64,000 bases of DNA from Herbaspirillum huttiense (GCF_004367745.1 NZ_CP037993.1:1240001-1304000); one strand, 5' to 3'; positions 47,064 to 55,247 are shown, counted from the stretch's first letter. Program-made: numbers and translations. Notes: generated from the sequence alone by a model not told the origin.

Positions 47064-47831
47064 ATGACACAAACACTGCTCAAGATCCGTGACGTCAGCA
47101 AGCGTTTCGGCGGCCTGCAAGCCTTGAATGGCGTGGGCATCACCATCGAGCGCGGCCAGATCTATGGCCTGATCGGCCCCAACGGTGCCGGCAAGACCAC
47201 GTTCTTCAACGTCATCACGGGCCTGTACCAACCCGATACCGGCAGCTTCGAACTGGACGGCAAGCCCTATTCGCCGAGCGCCCCGCACGAGGTGGCCAAG
47301 GCCGGCATCGCCCGCACCTTCCAGAACATTCGTCTGTTCGGTGAAATGACCGTGCTGGAAAACGTGATGGTCGGTTGTCACGTGCGCACCAAGCAAAATG
47401 TTTTCGGTGCCGTGTTCCGCCACAAGGCAGCGCGTGACGAAGAAGCGGCGATCCGCGCCAAGTCGCAGCAACTGCTGGACTTCGTGGGCATCGGCCAGTT
47501 CGCCAAGCGTACTGCGCGTCACCTGTCGTATGGCGACCAGCGCCGCCTGGAAATCGCGCGCGCTCTGGCGACCGATCCGCAACTGCTGGCGCTGGACGAA
47601 CCGGCGGCTGGCATGAACGCTACCGAGAAACTGGCCTTGCGCGAGCTGCTGGTGAAGATCCAGGCCGAAGGCAAGACCATCCTGCTGATCGAACACGACG
47701 TGAAGCTGATGATGGGCCTGTGCAACCGCATCACGGTGCTGGACTATGGCAAGCCGATTGCCGAAGGGGTGCCGGCCGACGTGCAGAAGAACCCGGCGGT
47801 GATCGAGGCCTACCTCGGTGCAGGACATTAA
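47064..47831 (+). CDS. livG: Branched-chain amino acid ABC transporter ATPase LivG
   Basis: The 255-residue ATPase has Walker A GPNGAGKTTFFNVITG near residue 37, the LivG-type IARTFQNIRLFGEMTVLENV, the signature LSYGDQRRLEIARALA, Walker B LLALDEPAAGMN and the H-loop EHDVKL. It lies 15 bases after livM. Unlike the LivG-type protein at 6399, its signature motif is normal. Confidence 0.95.
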   Translation: MTQTLLKIRDVSKRFGGLQALNGVGITIERGQIYGLIGPNGAGKTTFFNVITGLYQPDTGSFELDGKPYSPSAPHEVAKAGIARTFQNIRLFGEMTVLENVMVGCHVRTKQNVFGAVFRHKAARDEEAAIRAKSQQLLDFVGIGQFAKRTARHLSYGDQRRLEIARALATDPQLLALDEPAAGMNATEKLALRELLVKIQAEGKTILLIEHDVKLMMGLCNRITVLDYGKPIAEGVPADVQKNPAVIEAYLGAGH

Positions 47832-47846
47832 GCGAGACCACAGAAC

Positions 47847-48572
47847 ATGACAACGAACATTCTCAAAGTCGACCAACTGAGCGTGGCCTATGGCGGCATC
47901 AAGGCCGTCAAGGGCATCAGCCTGGAAGTCAACGACGGTGAACTGGTTACCCTGATTGGTGCCAATGGCGCCGGCAAGACCACCACCCTCAAAGCCATCA
48001 CCGGCACGCTGCCCAGCAGCAAGGTCGACGGCCACGTGTATTACATGGGCAATCCGCTCAAGGGCAAGAAGTCCTTCGAGCTGGTCAAGGACAAGCTGGC
48101 GATGGTACCGGAAGGCCGTGGCGTCTTCACGCGCATGAGCATCCAGGAAAACCTGTTGATGGGCGCCTACACCAGCAATGACAAGGGCCAGATCCAGGCC
48201 GACGTCGACCGCTGGTTCGAGGTCTTCCCGCGCCTGAAGGAACGTGCGGCGCAGATGGCGGGCACTTTGTCGGGTGGCGAGCAGCAGATGCTGGCCATGG
48301 CGCGCGCGCTGATGAGCCATCCCAAGCTGCTGTTGCTGGATGAACCCTCGATGGGCCTGTCGCCGATCATGGTGGAGAAGATTTTTGAAGTGATCCGCAA
48401 TGTGTCGGCGCAGGGGATCACCATCCTGCTGGTGGAACAGAACGCCAAGCTGGCGCTGCAGGCGGCGCATCGCGGCTACGTGATGGAGTCGGGCCTGATC
48501 ACCATGGAAGGGCAGGCGCAGCAGATGCTGGATGATCCGCGGGTGAAGGCGGCTTATCTGGGTGAGGGGTAA
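47847..48572 (+). CDS. livF: Branched-chain amino acid ABC transporter ATPase LivF
   Basis: The 241-residue ATPase has Walker A GANGAGKTTTLKAITG near residue 37, the LivF motif VPEGRGVFTRMSIQENLLMGAY, the signature LSGGEQQMLAMARALM and Walker B LLLLDEPSMGLSP. It closes the livHMGF operon and is followed by a strong terminator. Confidence 0.95.
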   Translation: MTTNILKVDQLSVAYGGIKAVKGISLEVNDGELVTLIGANGAGKTTTLKAITGTLPSSKVDGHVYYMGNPLKGKKSFELVKDKLAMVPEGRGVFTRMSIQENLLMGAYTSNDKGQIQADVDRWFEVFPRLKERAAQMAGTLSGGEQQMLAMARALMSHPKLLLLDEPSMGLSPIMVEKIFEVIRNVSAQGITILLVEQNAKLALQAAHRGYVMESGLITMEGQAQQMLDDPRVKAAYLGEG

Positions 48573-48623
48573 GTCGAGCCAATAATTCTTAAATGATATA
48601 AATCATTTTTGATGGATCGAAGA

Positions 48624-48655
48624 AAAAAGCGCAGCCGAGGCTGCGCTTTTTGTTT
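48624..48655 (+). terminator. Rho-independent terminator after livF
   Basis: AAAAAGCGCAGCC / GGCTGCGCTTTTT is a 13-base perfect stem with a two-base gap in the repeat and a T run. It marks the left border of the AT-rich island. Confidence 0.93.
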
Positions 48656-48707
48656 TGGGGAAGCTAATTTCCCAGGAGACGAGCTATTTCGGACAGAAAG
48701 ACGCGAC

Positions 48708-48765
48708 TATAATTTTAATGCGTTGCCTCAATGAAAAGATAATGAACATATGTTGCATATTGTTC
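48708..48765 (+). promoter_or_regulatory. Candidate promoter and operator of the island operon
   Basis: TATAAT at 48708-48713 is a good -10 box with only a weak -35 upstream. A near-perfect inverted repeat, GAACATATG TTG CATATTGTTC, occupies 48744-48765, between that box and the first gene at 48851. It could bind a repressor that keeps the operon silent. No regulator gene is present in the island itself. Confidence 0.4.
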
Positions 48766-48850
48766 TTGGCCCATCACAAAATCGCCTTATTCCTTGATTG
48801 CCAGCGTAGCTAAAATAAATAACTGACTTAACTTAATCAAAGTCCGAAAA

Positions 48851-49330
48851 ATGATATTTAAAGCCCCATATCTTTACCGCGCGCAGTCAAATAGATATTT
48901 GAAAGGTCAAGCCGGTATTTTTTTGAATCCAAACATACTTCGCGCTAGAAGGCCGCGCGATATGCCGATGCATGTTCATAACGCGATAAATGATTGGTTT
49001 ATTGAGAGCTTTAATATTGGCTACCGGGGGGACGCACTATTTTGTACTGGGGATCGATCAGTGGCGGCAGGATACGTCACGAAAGATTCAACACTCATCG
49101 CAATTGCGCCACTTGGAGATTACACAGTTTGTTACAGCGCGAAATGTAAAGACTTATTCGGTTATTATCAGTTTTACTGGAGTTCGCCCGAAGCGACCCT
49201 CGAAAAGATTAAGGCGGATCTTGAGTCTTTAGATTTTGTTCACGAGAAAAATGGCGATTTGACCGCTGCAGCGGTAAGCGGAAACGAGGTAATGATTGTC
49301 GCTGAGCGCTTTCAATACTGTCTTGTTTAG
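48851..49330 (+). CDS. Unknown small protein with ADP-ribosyltransferase-like motifs
   Basis: The protein has 159 residues with no signal peptide or membrane segment. I do not recognise a named family. The order of short motifs resembles the R-S-E class of ADP-ribosyltransferases: YRAQSN (Arg10) in the first strand, GDALFCTGDRSVAAGYV (Thr66 region) in the middle and GNEVMIVAERF (Glu146) near the end. This is inference from pattern only. It is the first gene of an AT-rich operon with a kinase and a helicase, 21 bases before the kinase. Only a weak ribosome binding site is visible. It may be the effector of the system. Confidence 0.6.
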   Translation: MIFKAPYLYRAQSNRYLKGQAGIFLNPNILRARRPRDMPMHVHNAINDWFIESFNIGYRGDALFCTGDRSVAAGYVTKDSTLIAIAPLGDYTVCYSAKCKDLFGYYQFYWSSPEATLEKIKADLESLDFVHEKNGDLTAAAVSGNEVMIVAERFQYCLV

Positions 49331-49351
49331 TTGCGTTAGGGGGAAGGGGAG

Positions 49352-50719
49352 ATGGATTTTGCTGAGGCGCAAGTTTTTGCGGATTCGTTGCTGTCAAAAG
49401 GAGAAGTGGGAGGGTGGGAGTTATTGGAATATTTGGCACACGGAAAATCTGCAGTGCTTTTGAAGGCAAGACGTGGCGGAAAGGTGTCCGCTTTAAAGGT
49501 GTTTCATTCCGGCTTGATCGAAGCCTATGGTAGAGACGCCCAGCTAATTCGAATTAATCGTGAAAAAGAGCTGATTGATAAAAAGCATCCAAACCTTATT
49601 AGTATTTTGGATGCCGGAGCCTGTGAGGCGACTGGCCATTTGTATGTAGCGATGGAATTAGCTGGTGGCCGACCGTTATCGACCCAGCTTATGTCGATTC
49701 CTCGCAAGAATATACCAATGCTTATAGAACAGTTGGCTCGTGCAGCTGAACAATTGGAGAACTGGGGGCTGACGCACCGGGATATTAAGCCGGATAACAT
49801 CCACATAAATGAACAATCTACTTCTTTGACCTTATTAGACTTTGGAGTCGTAAAACCTCATGGCGACGATTCGGCCACTTCACTCCAAGTATCTAAGGCA
49901 TTTATCGGAACACATCAATATAGTCCGCCGGAGATGATCCACGGCAAAGAGAAAGATACTTTGGATGGATGGCGTGCCATAACGTTTTATCAAATCGGGG
50001 CAGTTTTGCATGATCTCATTACGCAGAAACCGATTTTTCATCATGCGACCGCAAGGCACGCCAACTTAGTCTCGGCTATTGATAACGAAGATGTAGTGCT
50101 AAGGACTGATGATGTAGATCCGCAGCTATGTAATCTCGCGAAGCGATGTCTGGTAAAGCGACCGGATGAAAGACTGGAGCTGGTACGATGGGATGACTTT
50201 AAATTCTCTGATAGTGCGTTAAAGAAGCCATCGCTTGAGGCACGTCGTGATGCTCTTCAAAGACAGCTTCGATTAGGGAAATCCCAAATGCGGGCGGACG
50301 TACTTGAAAATTATGAAGAACGGAGATTGGCGCAAATTCGACTGCAGGAGTCGATAAGATCTGCGCGATTCCAGTTCGATGGTGCGCTAGCAGAACTTGG
50401 TGAGCTCGTCCCTGCTCGCTCGACATTCGTGGACGGGGGGGCATATCCTAGCCCTGCCATGACCTATGTGTTTGAGTCAATGTCTTCAATAGGGATTTCA
50501 TCGCCGGTTCGCATTCAGGTTGCTATAGGGCTCAACGGAGAGCGAAGTATTCTAGATATCTACGTCCGTGCTTCTAAGGGGCATACAGATACTGAAGTTG
50601 GTTGGAATCACTTGGGCCCCAGTTTAGATAAACTGGATGGTTTCTCCAGCACGTTCCAAGAGTGGATGCTGACAATTTTTGAGGAGCTAATTGGTCAAGT
50701 TAATGGAGGTGACGAGTAA
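49352..50719 (+). CDS. Serine/threonine protein kinase with C-terminal domain of unknown function
   Basis: The protein has 455 residues. The Hanks-type kinase domain spans about residues 20-280: Lys49 in ALKVF, HRDIKPDN at 142-149, DFG at 163-165 and SPPE at 191-194 with GTHQY before it. All catalytic residues are present; the glycine loop is reduced (LAHGKSAVL). Residues 290-345 are charged and probably coiled-coil. The remaining 110 residues are an unrecognised domain. There is no membrane segment, unlike many bacterial PknB-type kinases. GGGAAGGGGAG precedes the ATG. The stop overlaps the helicase start by one base. Confidence 0.88.
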   Translation: MDFAEAQVFADSLLSKGEVGGWELLEYLAHGKSAVLLKARRGGKVSALKVFHSGLIEAYGRDAQLIRINREKELIDKKHPNLISILDAGACEATGHLYVAMELAGGRPLSTQLMSIPRKNIPMLIEQLARAAEQLENWGLTHRDIKPDNIHINEQSTSLTLLDFGVVKPHGDDSATSLQVSKAFIGTHQYSPPEMIHGKEKDTLDGWRAITFYQIGAVLHDLITQKPIFHHATARHANLVSAIDNEDVVLRTDDVDPQLCNLAKRCLVKRPDERLELVRWDDFKFSDSALKKPSLEARRDALQRQLRLGKSQMRADVLENYEERRLAQIRLQESIRSARFQFDGALAELGELVPARSTFVDGGAYPSPAMTYVFESMSSIGISSPVRIQVAIGLNGERSILDIYVRASKGHTDTEVGWNHLGPSLDKLDGFSSTFQEWMLTIFEELIGQVNGGDE

Positions 50720-51876
50720 TGTCAGGAACTTGGTGGGTTGAAGAGCGGGATTTGCTGGAAGAGCAGCTTGAAGTTCTGAGTGTTGATCTGACCGAAGATC
50801 TTTTTCTCTCGGGGCCGCCCGGAAGCGGTAAAACAAACCTTCTGTTGCTGCGCGCAAACCATATGGTTATAGCGTCCCCTGAACACGAGTTTTATATCAT
50901 ATGCTTTACAAGCTTATTGCAGAAATTTATTCGTACGGGCGCGACCATCTACTCATTTCCAGAGAACAGAATAATTACCCAACACAGACTATTTGAGCAG
51001 GTGTTAGGTGATCATGGCTTCCTCCCTCCGAGAATAAAAGGAGAATCTTATTCTGAAAGAGATGCGGCGCTATTGGCGGGGATGGATGCGATGATGAAAG
51101 CTGGTGTGGGAAAAGATAGCTACCCCATTCTTTTCATTGACGAAGCACAAGACTATTCCAAAGAAGTCCTCACGGTGTTTAAATACCTGGCCAGAAATCT
51201 GACATGTGCAGGTGATTTACGACAAGGAATCTATGGTGCTGGAGTGAGCGGAGCAACGTGGTTGCGTGAATTTTCTTGGAGTAAATCGATCAATTTAAAA
51301 TTCCACCATAGAGTCGCGCCGGCAATTATCGATGTGGCGGACAAGATTATGAACGGAAAGTTTGATCACGTCCCAATGATGGAAACCCATCAATATAAAG
51401 GTGATGTCGGATCGGTTGATGTGCAGTCCGGCATACCATTTTCAGAGCAGTTAATCCGGCTAGTCTCTAAGCTCATTAAGCAACTGGCAGTTTATCCTGG
51501 TCAGATCATTGGGGTTTTAGTGCCTCATCGGAAGGATGTTGAGTACGTTGTGGCGGAGCTTCTAAAAAATTTAGAGCTTCGTCCACATGTTACGAATGCT
51601 ATGTCTCCCGATTTTGCTCCCGAATTACGTATTTGGGTTAGTACAGTTCATTCTTCTAAAGGGCTTGAGTTTCGATGCGCACATATTGTTGCTGCGGATG
51701 ATTTTAAAGATTTTCAGCAACAGGAAAGGCGCGTCGCGTTTATGGCTGTTACGCGAGCAAAAACAGCGCTGAACATCTATCACGAAAATGCGCTGCACCC
51801 GTTTTTTGCGTCTGCACTAGCAAAACCAAATAGCGAGAAAGTCACTGTTAAACGTATCTTTGGAAAAGCGCTATGA
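50719..51876 (+). CDS. Short UvrD/Rep-type (SF1) helicase
   Basis: The protein has 385 residues, about half the length of UvrD, so the 1B/2B subdomains are much reduced. Walker A GPPGSGKT (residues 32-39), Walker B FIDEAQD (139-145), motif III CAGDLRQGIY near 163, motif V STVHSSKGLEF near 312 and motif VI FMAVTRAKTAL near 340 are intact, so it should hydrolyse ATP. There is no nuclease domain. Its start overlaps the kinase stop and its stop overlaps the next gene by four bases (ATGA), showing tight translational coupling. Confidence 0.88.
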   Translation: MSGTWWVEERDLLEEQLEVLSVDLTEDLFLSGPPGSGKTNLLLLRANHMVIASPEHEFYIICFTSLLQKFIRTGATIYSFPENRIITQHRLFEQVLGDHGFLPPRIKGESYSERDAALLAGMDAMMKAGVGKDSYPILFIDEAQDYSKEVLTVFKYLARNLTCAGDLRQGIYGAGVSGATWLREFSWSKSINLKFHHRVAPAIIDVADKIMNGKFDHVPMMETHQYKGDVGSVDVQSGIPFSEQLIRLVSKLIKQLAVYPGQIIGVLVPHRKDVEYVVAELLKNLELRPHVTNAMSPDFAPELRIWVSTVHSSKGLEFRCAHIVAADDFKDFQQQERRVAFMAVTRAKTALNIYHENALHPFFASALAKPNSEKVTVKRIFGKAL

Positions 51877-53207
51877 AAGAGTTTCGTGGTTTGAATATAG
51901 AAGTTAGCGAACTGATTCGTAACTTCGGAAAGATGGCTGACTTACGCACACGTGCGCGCCCCATCGATGCTAGGGATATGGGCGGCTTACTTCCAGAGCG
52001 AAAAATTCGTGCTGTCTGGCCAAACGGCGGTGCAGATATTACAGGAGTTCCTGTCATTCTTATAGGCTCAGACACGGTCTTGATGAACTTTCTATCTAAG
52101 ATGCTTTCTCTGCCGGGTGGTATTGCCCCAGTTACTGCTTTTACAAAAGTTTGGAATATTGAAGATATTGAATTCCGTGACGGACGGGAGCAGTTAAGTT
52201 ATCCCGCTACTTTGGGATTTATCGGTTTGGTGATAGGAGAGCTTTTCACTACCGTGGGCGTCGAGTCGGATTTAAATCAGGTGGGCATGGATGGTGTTCG
52301 TCGGACGCTTTCTTTTGCTTGTGCGCAATCGCTAGCACATAGCTCGAAAATAGATGGGGTTGAAAAGATTGTGAAGCGTTGGGCTGAGGCTTCGATGTTG
52401 ACCGGGAATAACGTCAATACGGAGGCTATGCTCGGCATCGCTGATTTGAGTAATTTTTTGTTTGAATTGTCAAAGCTAGGTGGTTTTGAATTTATTTCTC
52501 CGTATTCTCTAGCACGTGAAATTCAATTTATTTCTTCGATAAGGCGTGATGGAGACGCGCCCGACCTTTTAAAGCAGTCTTTGAGTCAAGTTACCGAAGA
52601 AATTGGAAGTTCCAATAGTAGAGAGAAGCGATTTGATCTGGTGATGGAAATGCTTTCTGAGCCAACGCTATTTGGTAAAGCCACAGCATTAGAAAAGGGA
52701 TTCTTGATTAGTTTAATTGCGCCAGGGTCGTTCGATTTTCTCGAATTGGCAAAGAAGAATGACCTAAATGGCGGTGGAGTCGCAGCTTCCTACTGTGCAT
52801 GCACAGCGATTCTTGGAGGGGACGCTGTCTTGAGACAATTTAATGGGTTCGGTTTGAATGTTTTAATTAACGGCTTAAATCGAGATAGCGAGGCTCTCGC
52901 CGATATTTCGATTATGGAATTGCGCATTCTCAATAACTCTCGCCGAGAAAGTCCCATTCCTTTTCGTACACGCTCGCCCTGGCTAGTTGATGTAGAGCTG
53001 GCACCTAATGTGATAGCCAGTTTCGGAAATAAAACTAAGCGAAAGATAACGTCTAAAAAAGCGGATGAAGAAATTGCGGCTGCAGAACGAGATGAGGCGG
53101 TTCTGAAAAATCTCATGACTGCCATTCGGGCATTAGAAGATGCTCACCATTCCATTTCTGAAAAAGGACGGAGGAACCAAATCAAAGCGAATTCACGTCT
53201 CCGGTAA
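51873..53207 (+). CDS. Unknown protein, last gene of the kinase-helicase operon
   Basis: This soluble protein of 444 residues belongs to no family I recognise. It begins MKEFRGLNIEVSELIRNFGK. The middle is mostly helical with LSFACAQSLAHSSKIDGVEKIVKRW near residue 145. A Gly/Cys/Ala-rich stretch (GGGVAASYCACTAILGG) occurs near 300. The C-terminus is basic and charged (KTKRKITSKKADEEIAAAERDEA, then ISEKGRRNQIKANSRLR), suiting nucleic acid or protein binding. Translational coupling to the helicase suggests the two proteins act together. Confidence 0.75.
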   Translation: MKEFRGLNIEVSELIRNFGKMADLRTRARPIDARDMGGLLPERKIRAVWPNGGADITGVPVILIGSDTVLMNFLSKMLSLPGGIAPVTAFTKVWNIEDIEFRDGREQLSYPATLGFIGLVIGELFTTVGVESDLNQVGMDGVRRTLSFACAQSLAHSSKIDGVEKIVKRWAEASMLTGNNVNTEAMLGIADLSNFLFELSKLGGFEFISPYSLAREIQFISSIRRDGDAPDLLKQSLSQVTEEIGSSNSREKRFDLVMEMLSEPTLFGKATALEKGFLISLIAPGSFDFLELAKKNDLNGGGVAASYCACTAILGGDAVLRQFNGFGLNVLINGLNRDSEALADISIMELRILNNSRRESPIPFRTRSPWLVDVELAPNVIASFGNKTKRKITSKKADEEIAAAERDEAVLKNLMTAIRALEDAHHSISEKGRRNQIKANSRLR

Positions 53208-53376
53208 AAATTTTTTCTGAATTAATCGATGCGTTGAAGCCGGTCTATTTGGTAGATCACTAGAGAGCTTGTTTTTGAAGGGGCTACCCCGTAGTCCGTG
53301 GGACGTAGTTGTTGGGTTATATCGGGCAGAAAATAAACCGGTACACTCCAACAAAATTCAGATATGAGAAGTTAAA

Positions 53377-53413
53377 GCGATAAGCTAGCACTTTCGCTCG
53401 CTAGCTTAATCGC
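53377..53413. terminator. Large hairpin at the right border of the island
   Basis: GCGATAAGCTAGC (53377-53389) pairs with GCTAGCTTAATCGC (53400-53413) with one bulge. An AT-rich stretch follows. It lies between the island operon and the convergent DUF2383 gene and probably terminates one or both. Confidence 0.65.
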
Positions 53414-53414
53414 A

Positions 53415-53885
53415 TTAATTATTTTCGCTCTTGCGTGCCCGCACCTCATTGCGCAGACTGCGCACCTTGTCGTGGTTGGCCAGCACGCCCTGATACTGGC
53501 GCTCGATGACCAGGCGAATATCGGTCGGCAGCTCTTCACTCAAGGCCTTGCGATAGGCGTTGACGGCGGCATCCTCGCCGCGTTCGCATTCGTCCAGAAT
53601 GCTTTCGTCATCACGTCCGGTGATGGCGCTTTTCAGGTTCACCCACTGGCGGTGCAGCGTGCCGCCCAGCGTACTGTGGCTGGCCGGTTCGCCGCCCAGG
53701 CGCTGCACCAGGTCCTGCAGGTCCAGCGCGGCCTGGGCGCAGGCCGTCGCGCGTTCCCTGAAGGTTTCCTTGTAGGGGATATAGCGTTCCTGTGCATCAT
53801 CTGCGCAGGCACGGAAGCCTTTTTCGCCATCGATGGAAATCTGGATCAGGTCGTTCAGGGTGGAAATCAGGTGGTCGTTGGTCAT
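53415..53885 (-). CDS. PA2169-family four-helix-bundle protein (DUF2383)
   Basis: The protein has 156 residues and is almost wholly helical. HLISTLNDLIQISIDGEKGFRACADDAQ at the N-terminus and GGTLHRQWVNLKSAITGRDDESILDECERGEDAAVNAY match the ferritin-like DUF2383 family found with stress proteins. Glu and His residues could bind metal. AAGGAAGACAAC precedes the ATG. It follows a membrane microprotein gene on the same strand and should share its promoter at 54164-54193. Confidence 0.88.
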   Translation of the reverse strand: MTNDHLISTLNDLIQISIDGEKGFRACADDAQERYIPYKETFRERATACAQAALDLQDLVQRLGGEPASHSTLGGTLHRQWVNLKSAITGRDDESILDECERGEDAAVNAYRKALSEELPTDIRLVIERQYQGVLANHDKVRSLRNEVRARKSENN

Positions 53886-53963
53886 GTTGTCTTCCTTTCT
53901 TGTGGCTCGCCCTCATCAGGCACCGCTGCAGCGCGGGTGCAAATGGAGGCGGCATTGAGTCGA

Positions 53964-54041
53964 TCAGTGGACGAAGAAATAGATCAGCACCAGCAGGAAT
54001 GCCGGGACGCCACACAGCCATGCGAGGAAATACTTGCCCAT
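53964..54041 (-). CDS. 25-residue membrane microprotein, GVP type
   Basis: The peptide MGKYFLAWLCGVPAFLLVLI continues YFFVH and is a single hydrophobic helix with a lysine at the cytoplasmic end. AAGGAGAACATC, a strong ribosome binding site, is correctly spaced, which supports translation. It resembles the 24-residue peptide at 55173 (both WLxGVPxxLxxxL). The gene is followed 78 bases later by the DUF2383 gene. Its function is unknown; a stress-induced inner-membrane microprotein is likely. Confidence 0.7.
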   Translation of the reverse strand: MGKYFLAWLCGVPAFLLVLIYFFVH

Positions 54042-54163
54042 GATGTTCTCCTTGTCGGGTTCAGGTAAATGGTCAACGATCCGGTTCTCCCCTTGCTCAC
54101 CTGCCGGACGAAACGGGACCGTCATTGCACGCTTCCATCCTAGGATCCGGGCGTATCGATTTC

Positions 54164-54193
54164 CATCGGACGGGACCGCAAGCCGATGTAGGA
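54164..54193 (-). promoter_or_regulatory. Stress-type promoter motif for the microprotein/DUF2383 unit
   Basis: On the minus strand TTTCCTACA ends at 54187, then 17 bases, then CCGATG (54169-54164). It belongs to a set of six related sites in this cluster and lies 122 bases before the microprotein start. Confidence 0.55.
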
Positions 54194-54281
54194 AACGGCC
54201 CAGCTTTTTGCTGCCTGAAACGCTACGGTGAGCACCACCCGACCCGCCGAAACGCCAATGCTGACAAGGCTTTCCGCTTTG

Positions 54282-54311
54282 TCCTACAAAACAATCGGCC
54301 GCCGTCCTATA
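54282..54311 (+). promoter_or_regulatory. Stress-type promoter motif for the CsbD-like gene
   Basis: TCCTACA at 54282-54288 (preceded by TTTG), 17 bases and CCTATA at 54306-54311, 158 bases before the CsbD-like gene at 54470. Confidence 0.55.
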
Positions 54312-54469
54312 GAGCAGAACAGTAGGCGCTCGCTATCATTTTTCCCATGATGTTCACGGTCACAGCCGAGCAGCAAAAAGCCGCCACTGCAGATCGCGGA
54401 CAAGTTCACGTAAGACCTGCACCGCCCCTTTCAATCCATGTTGAACTCTTGACCACGAGGAACCGCATC

Positions 54470-54667
54470 ATGAACAAGAAGACGATCACCGGCCAGTTCA
54501 ACTTTGCCCTCGGCAAGTTCCAGGAAAGCGTGGGATCGGTGCTGGGCAACGTGCAACTGCAGCGTGCCGCACAGCGCCGCCAGATGGATGGTCGCATCAT
54601 GCACGCCGTCGGCGAAGCGCAGGATCTGATCAAGCGCTCGCTGCGCCAGCGTGCGGGTTCGCTGTAA
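54470..54667 (+). CDS. CsbD-like small stress protein
   Basis: The 65-residue protein starts MNKKTITGQFNFALGKFQES and is helical and charged. The repeated G-x-x-x-x-A-x-G-K-x-Q-E-x-x-G pattern with SVLGNVQLQ resembles the CsbD fold, though it is more divergent than the copies at 56406 and 61692. GAGGAACCGCATC precedes the ATG. It is the first gene of a rightward run of stress genes. Confidence 0.65.
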   Translation: MNKKTITGQFNFALGKFQESVGSVLGNVQLQRAAQRRQMDGRIMHAVGEAQDLIKRSLRQRAGSL

Positions 54668-54705
54668 GGCGACGCCGTTGCGACGCAAACCGAAGGAGAG
54701 CATTG

Positions 54706-54888
54706 ATGAGTTTCGGAAAGAGATTGTTGTGGGCCGCCGGTATCGCCGGTGTGGCCGTTGGTGCCAGCCTGCGCATGCTGGCTCGCCAGGCGCAGCGCCG
54801 CGACCAGCGCCAGCAGGAGATCGCCCTGCAGCGTTGGGAAGATGAGGGCGGCAGCCCGCCGCCGGCGGCCCGCCGTCGCGTGCGGTGA
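54706..54888 (+). CDS. Small protein with N-terminal membrane segment
   Basis: The protein has 60 residues. A hydrophobic Gly/Ala-rich helix (LLWAAGIAGVAVGASLRML, about residues 7-25) is followed by a charged Arg/Gln-rich tail. GAAGGAGAGC lies eight bases before the ATG. It starts 38 bases after the CsbD-like gene and is probably cotranscribed. The family is not recognised. Confidence 0.6.
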   Translation: MSFGKRLLWAAGIAGVAVGASLRMLARQAQRRDQRQQEIALQRWEDEGGSPPPAARRRVR

Positions 54889-54918
54889 CGGGCGGCAACG
54901 CAGGTTGATGGGCCTTTG

Positions 54919-54948
54919 TCCTACACGCCAATCGGGCTGACTCCGATA
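54919..54948 (+). promoter_or_regulatory. Stress-type promoter motif before the second microprotein and DUF883 genes
   Basis: TCCTACA at 54919-54925 (preceded by TTTG), 17 bases and CCGATA at 54943-54948. CAATCGG in the spacer is shared with the site at 54282. The next gene starts 224 bases downstream. Confidence 0.55.
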
Positions 54949-55172
54949 CAAAGCGCAACAAGGCATCGGTATCGTGCACCTGACTCGCCGAAGCAAGCGA
55001 CAGCCCGCATCAGGCATCGAGCGGATAGCGCGAAAGCAGCACCGTGCAATACAGGTAACAGACCAGGTCATACAAGGCAACACAGCAGCAGCACAGCATC
55101 AACGAAGGCGCCGGAAATTGCGTCGAGTCAGTCCGCAACCGCCCGGCATGACCAAGAACAAGGGAGGAGATC

Positions 55173-55247
55173 ATGGACAAGCTCGTGCTCGGATGGCTTC
55201 TGGGTGTGCCGGTGCTGATGCTGATCGTGCTGCAGTACCTGATGTGA
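55173..55247 (+). CDS. 24-residue membrane microprotein, GVP type
   Basis: The peptide MDKLVLGWLLGVPVLMLIVL continues QYLM and is one hydrophobic helix. GGGAGGAGATC gives a strong ribosome binding site. It shares the WLxGVPxxLxxxL core with the microprotein at 53964. The ElaB-type DUF883 gene follows 86 bases downstream. Confidence 0.7.
   Translation: MDKLVLGWLLGVPVLMLIVLQYLM

Larger units (their letters stand above)
54042..54469. other. Divergent intergenic region with two stress promoters
   Basis: The 428-base spacer between the leftward microprotein and the rightward CsbD-like gene has no gene. It holds one copy of the shared stress promoter motif for each direction (54164-54193 minus strand, 54282-54311 plus strand). 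Confidence 0.6.

Noticed and set aside
45789..48470. An 893-codon leftward open frame opposite livM, livG and livF
   Set aside because: It runs through three well-defined transporter genes and has the His/Gln/Arg-rich composition of antisense shadows.
48573..53414. tRNA, integrase or flanking direct repeats as evidence of a mobile element around the AT-rich island
   Set aside because: I found no tRNA, recombinase gene or convincing duplicated ends; the island is defined only by composition and gene content.
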